A stretch of 7,922 nucleotides of DNA from Candidatus Omnitrophota bacterium. GTDB lineage: Bacteria; Omnitrophota; Gorgyraeia; Aquiviventales; Aquiviventaceae. Every line of letters starts with the position of its first letter. Within the stretch, counting starts at the first letter, position 1. Location: positions 1 through 7,922 of the forward strand of contig JACQRE010000131.1 in assembly GCA_016206585.1 (NCBI GenBank). The letters are read 5' to 3'. Position numbers and translations under genes: made by a program. Shown piece after piece: positions 7,584 through 7,922 of the stretch. The notes below the pieces were generated by a model. That model worked only from the letters and a program-made list of their open reading frames with translations, was not told the DNA's origin and ran no database searches.

Positions 7584-7922
7584 CTACAGCAACGGCAGGT
7601 AGGTTTTGAGCTCGTAGTCGGTGAGCGCCTGACGGAACCTATTATACTCGATTTTCTTGTTCTGGAGGAAGGAGTGGAACACGTGGTCGCCGAGGGCGCG
7701 CCGCAGGATCTTGCTGTGCTCCGCCAGCGCGATCGCTTCGCCGAGGCTGCCCGGCAGCTGCGCAATCCCCCGCCGCGCGCGCTCGGCCTCGCTCAGCGCC
7801 AAGACGTTTTCCTCGGTCGCGGGGGGCAGATCCTCCTTCTTCTCGATGCCCTCCAGCCCGGCCGCCAGGATCACGCTGAACGCCAGATACGGGTTGCAGG
7901 CGGGATCCGGCGAGCGCAGCTC
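7584..7922 (-). CDS. glnA: Type I glutamine synthetase, C-terminal 112 residues (cut by the window edge)
   Basis: The visible frame begins ELRSPDPACNPYLAF, the highly conserved glutamine synthetase segment near the active site that carries the arginine of the R-S-P motif, and ends at TAG 7584-7586. Glutamine synthetase makes glutamine from glutamate, ammonia and ATP in the cytoplasm, as a dodecamer in type I enzymes. The tail after LAAGLEGIEKK continues through a PGSLGEAIALAEHS helix and ends DYELKTYLPLL. The NLYDLPPEE-type adenylylation tyrosine segment of the GSI-beta class is not seen; the matching region reads EKKEDLPPATEENV. This suggests a GSI-alpha-like enzyme not controlled by adenylylation. 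The N-terminal three quarters and the promoter are outside the window. Confidence 0.93.
   Translation of the reverse strand, partial: ELRSPDPACNPYLAFSVILAAGLEGIEKKEDLPPATEENVLALSEAERARRGIAQLPGSLGEAIALAEHSKILRRALGDHVFHSFLQNKKIEYNRFRQALTDYELKTYLPLL

Overview
The window is GC-rich and gene-dense. It looks like chromosomal DNA from an uncultured Gram-negative bacterium. The Gram-negative inference rests on lipid A genes: lpxB, an lpx-linked Gfo/Idh oxidoreductase and an MsbA-type ABC exporter. A degenerate 7-bp repeat (CRACAAG) between genes recalls repeats I have seen in metagenome-derived genomes of candidate phyla (Omnitrophota-like or Rokubacteria/NC10-like). That recollection is weak evidence and I assign no taxon. 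I see no rRNA, tRNA, CRISPR array, transposase or phage gene.

Layout. Positions 1-1847 (minus) are one uninterrupted reading frame. It starts as an MsbA-like ABC exporter, but after the D-loop it changes in frame into part of a sensor histidine kinase and runs off the window edge. Positions 1848-1915 are a divergent promoter region. Positions 1916-4062 (plus) hold a Gfo/Idh/MocA oxidoreductase and lpxB, with a heptamer inverted repeat spanning their junction. A hairpin at 4061-4087 separates them from a convergent minus-strand block. In transcription order from the right edge, that block has the C-terminal part of a type I glutamine synthetase, an OmpR/PhoB-type response regulator, its HAMP histidine kinase, then a WG-repeat exported protein and a hemerythrin-like protein whose start and stop codons overlap.

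How the genes work together. The left half is a lipid A/outer-membrane module: LpxB makes the tetraacyl disaccharide precursor and the exporter would flip the finished lipid A core. The right half is a two-component system just downstream of glnA, followed by a two-gene unit (WG repeat plus hemerythrin). Upstream of that unit are three GTCAT motifs with exact 11-bp spacing, placed like a PhoB-class operator. I infer that the response regulator controls the WG-hemerythrin pair.

The two most notable points are the ABC exporter/histidine kinase junction near 226-239, which is either a contig misassembly or a true gene rearrangement, and the 11-bp-phased operator candidate at 5224-5261. Most of the rest is ordinary housekeeping and signalling content.
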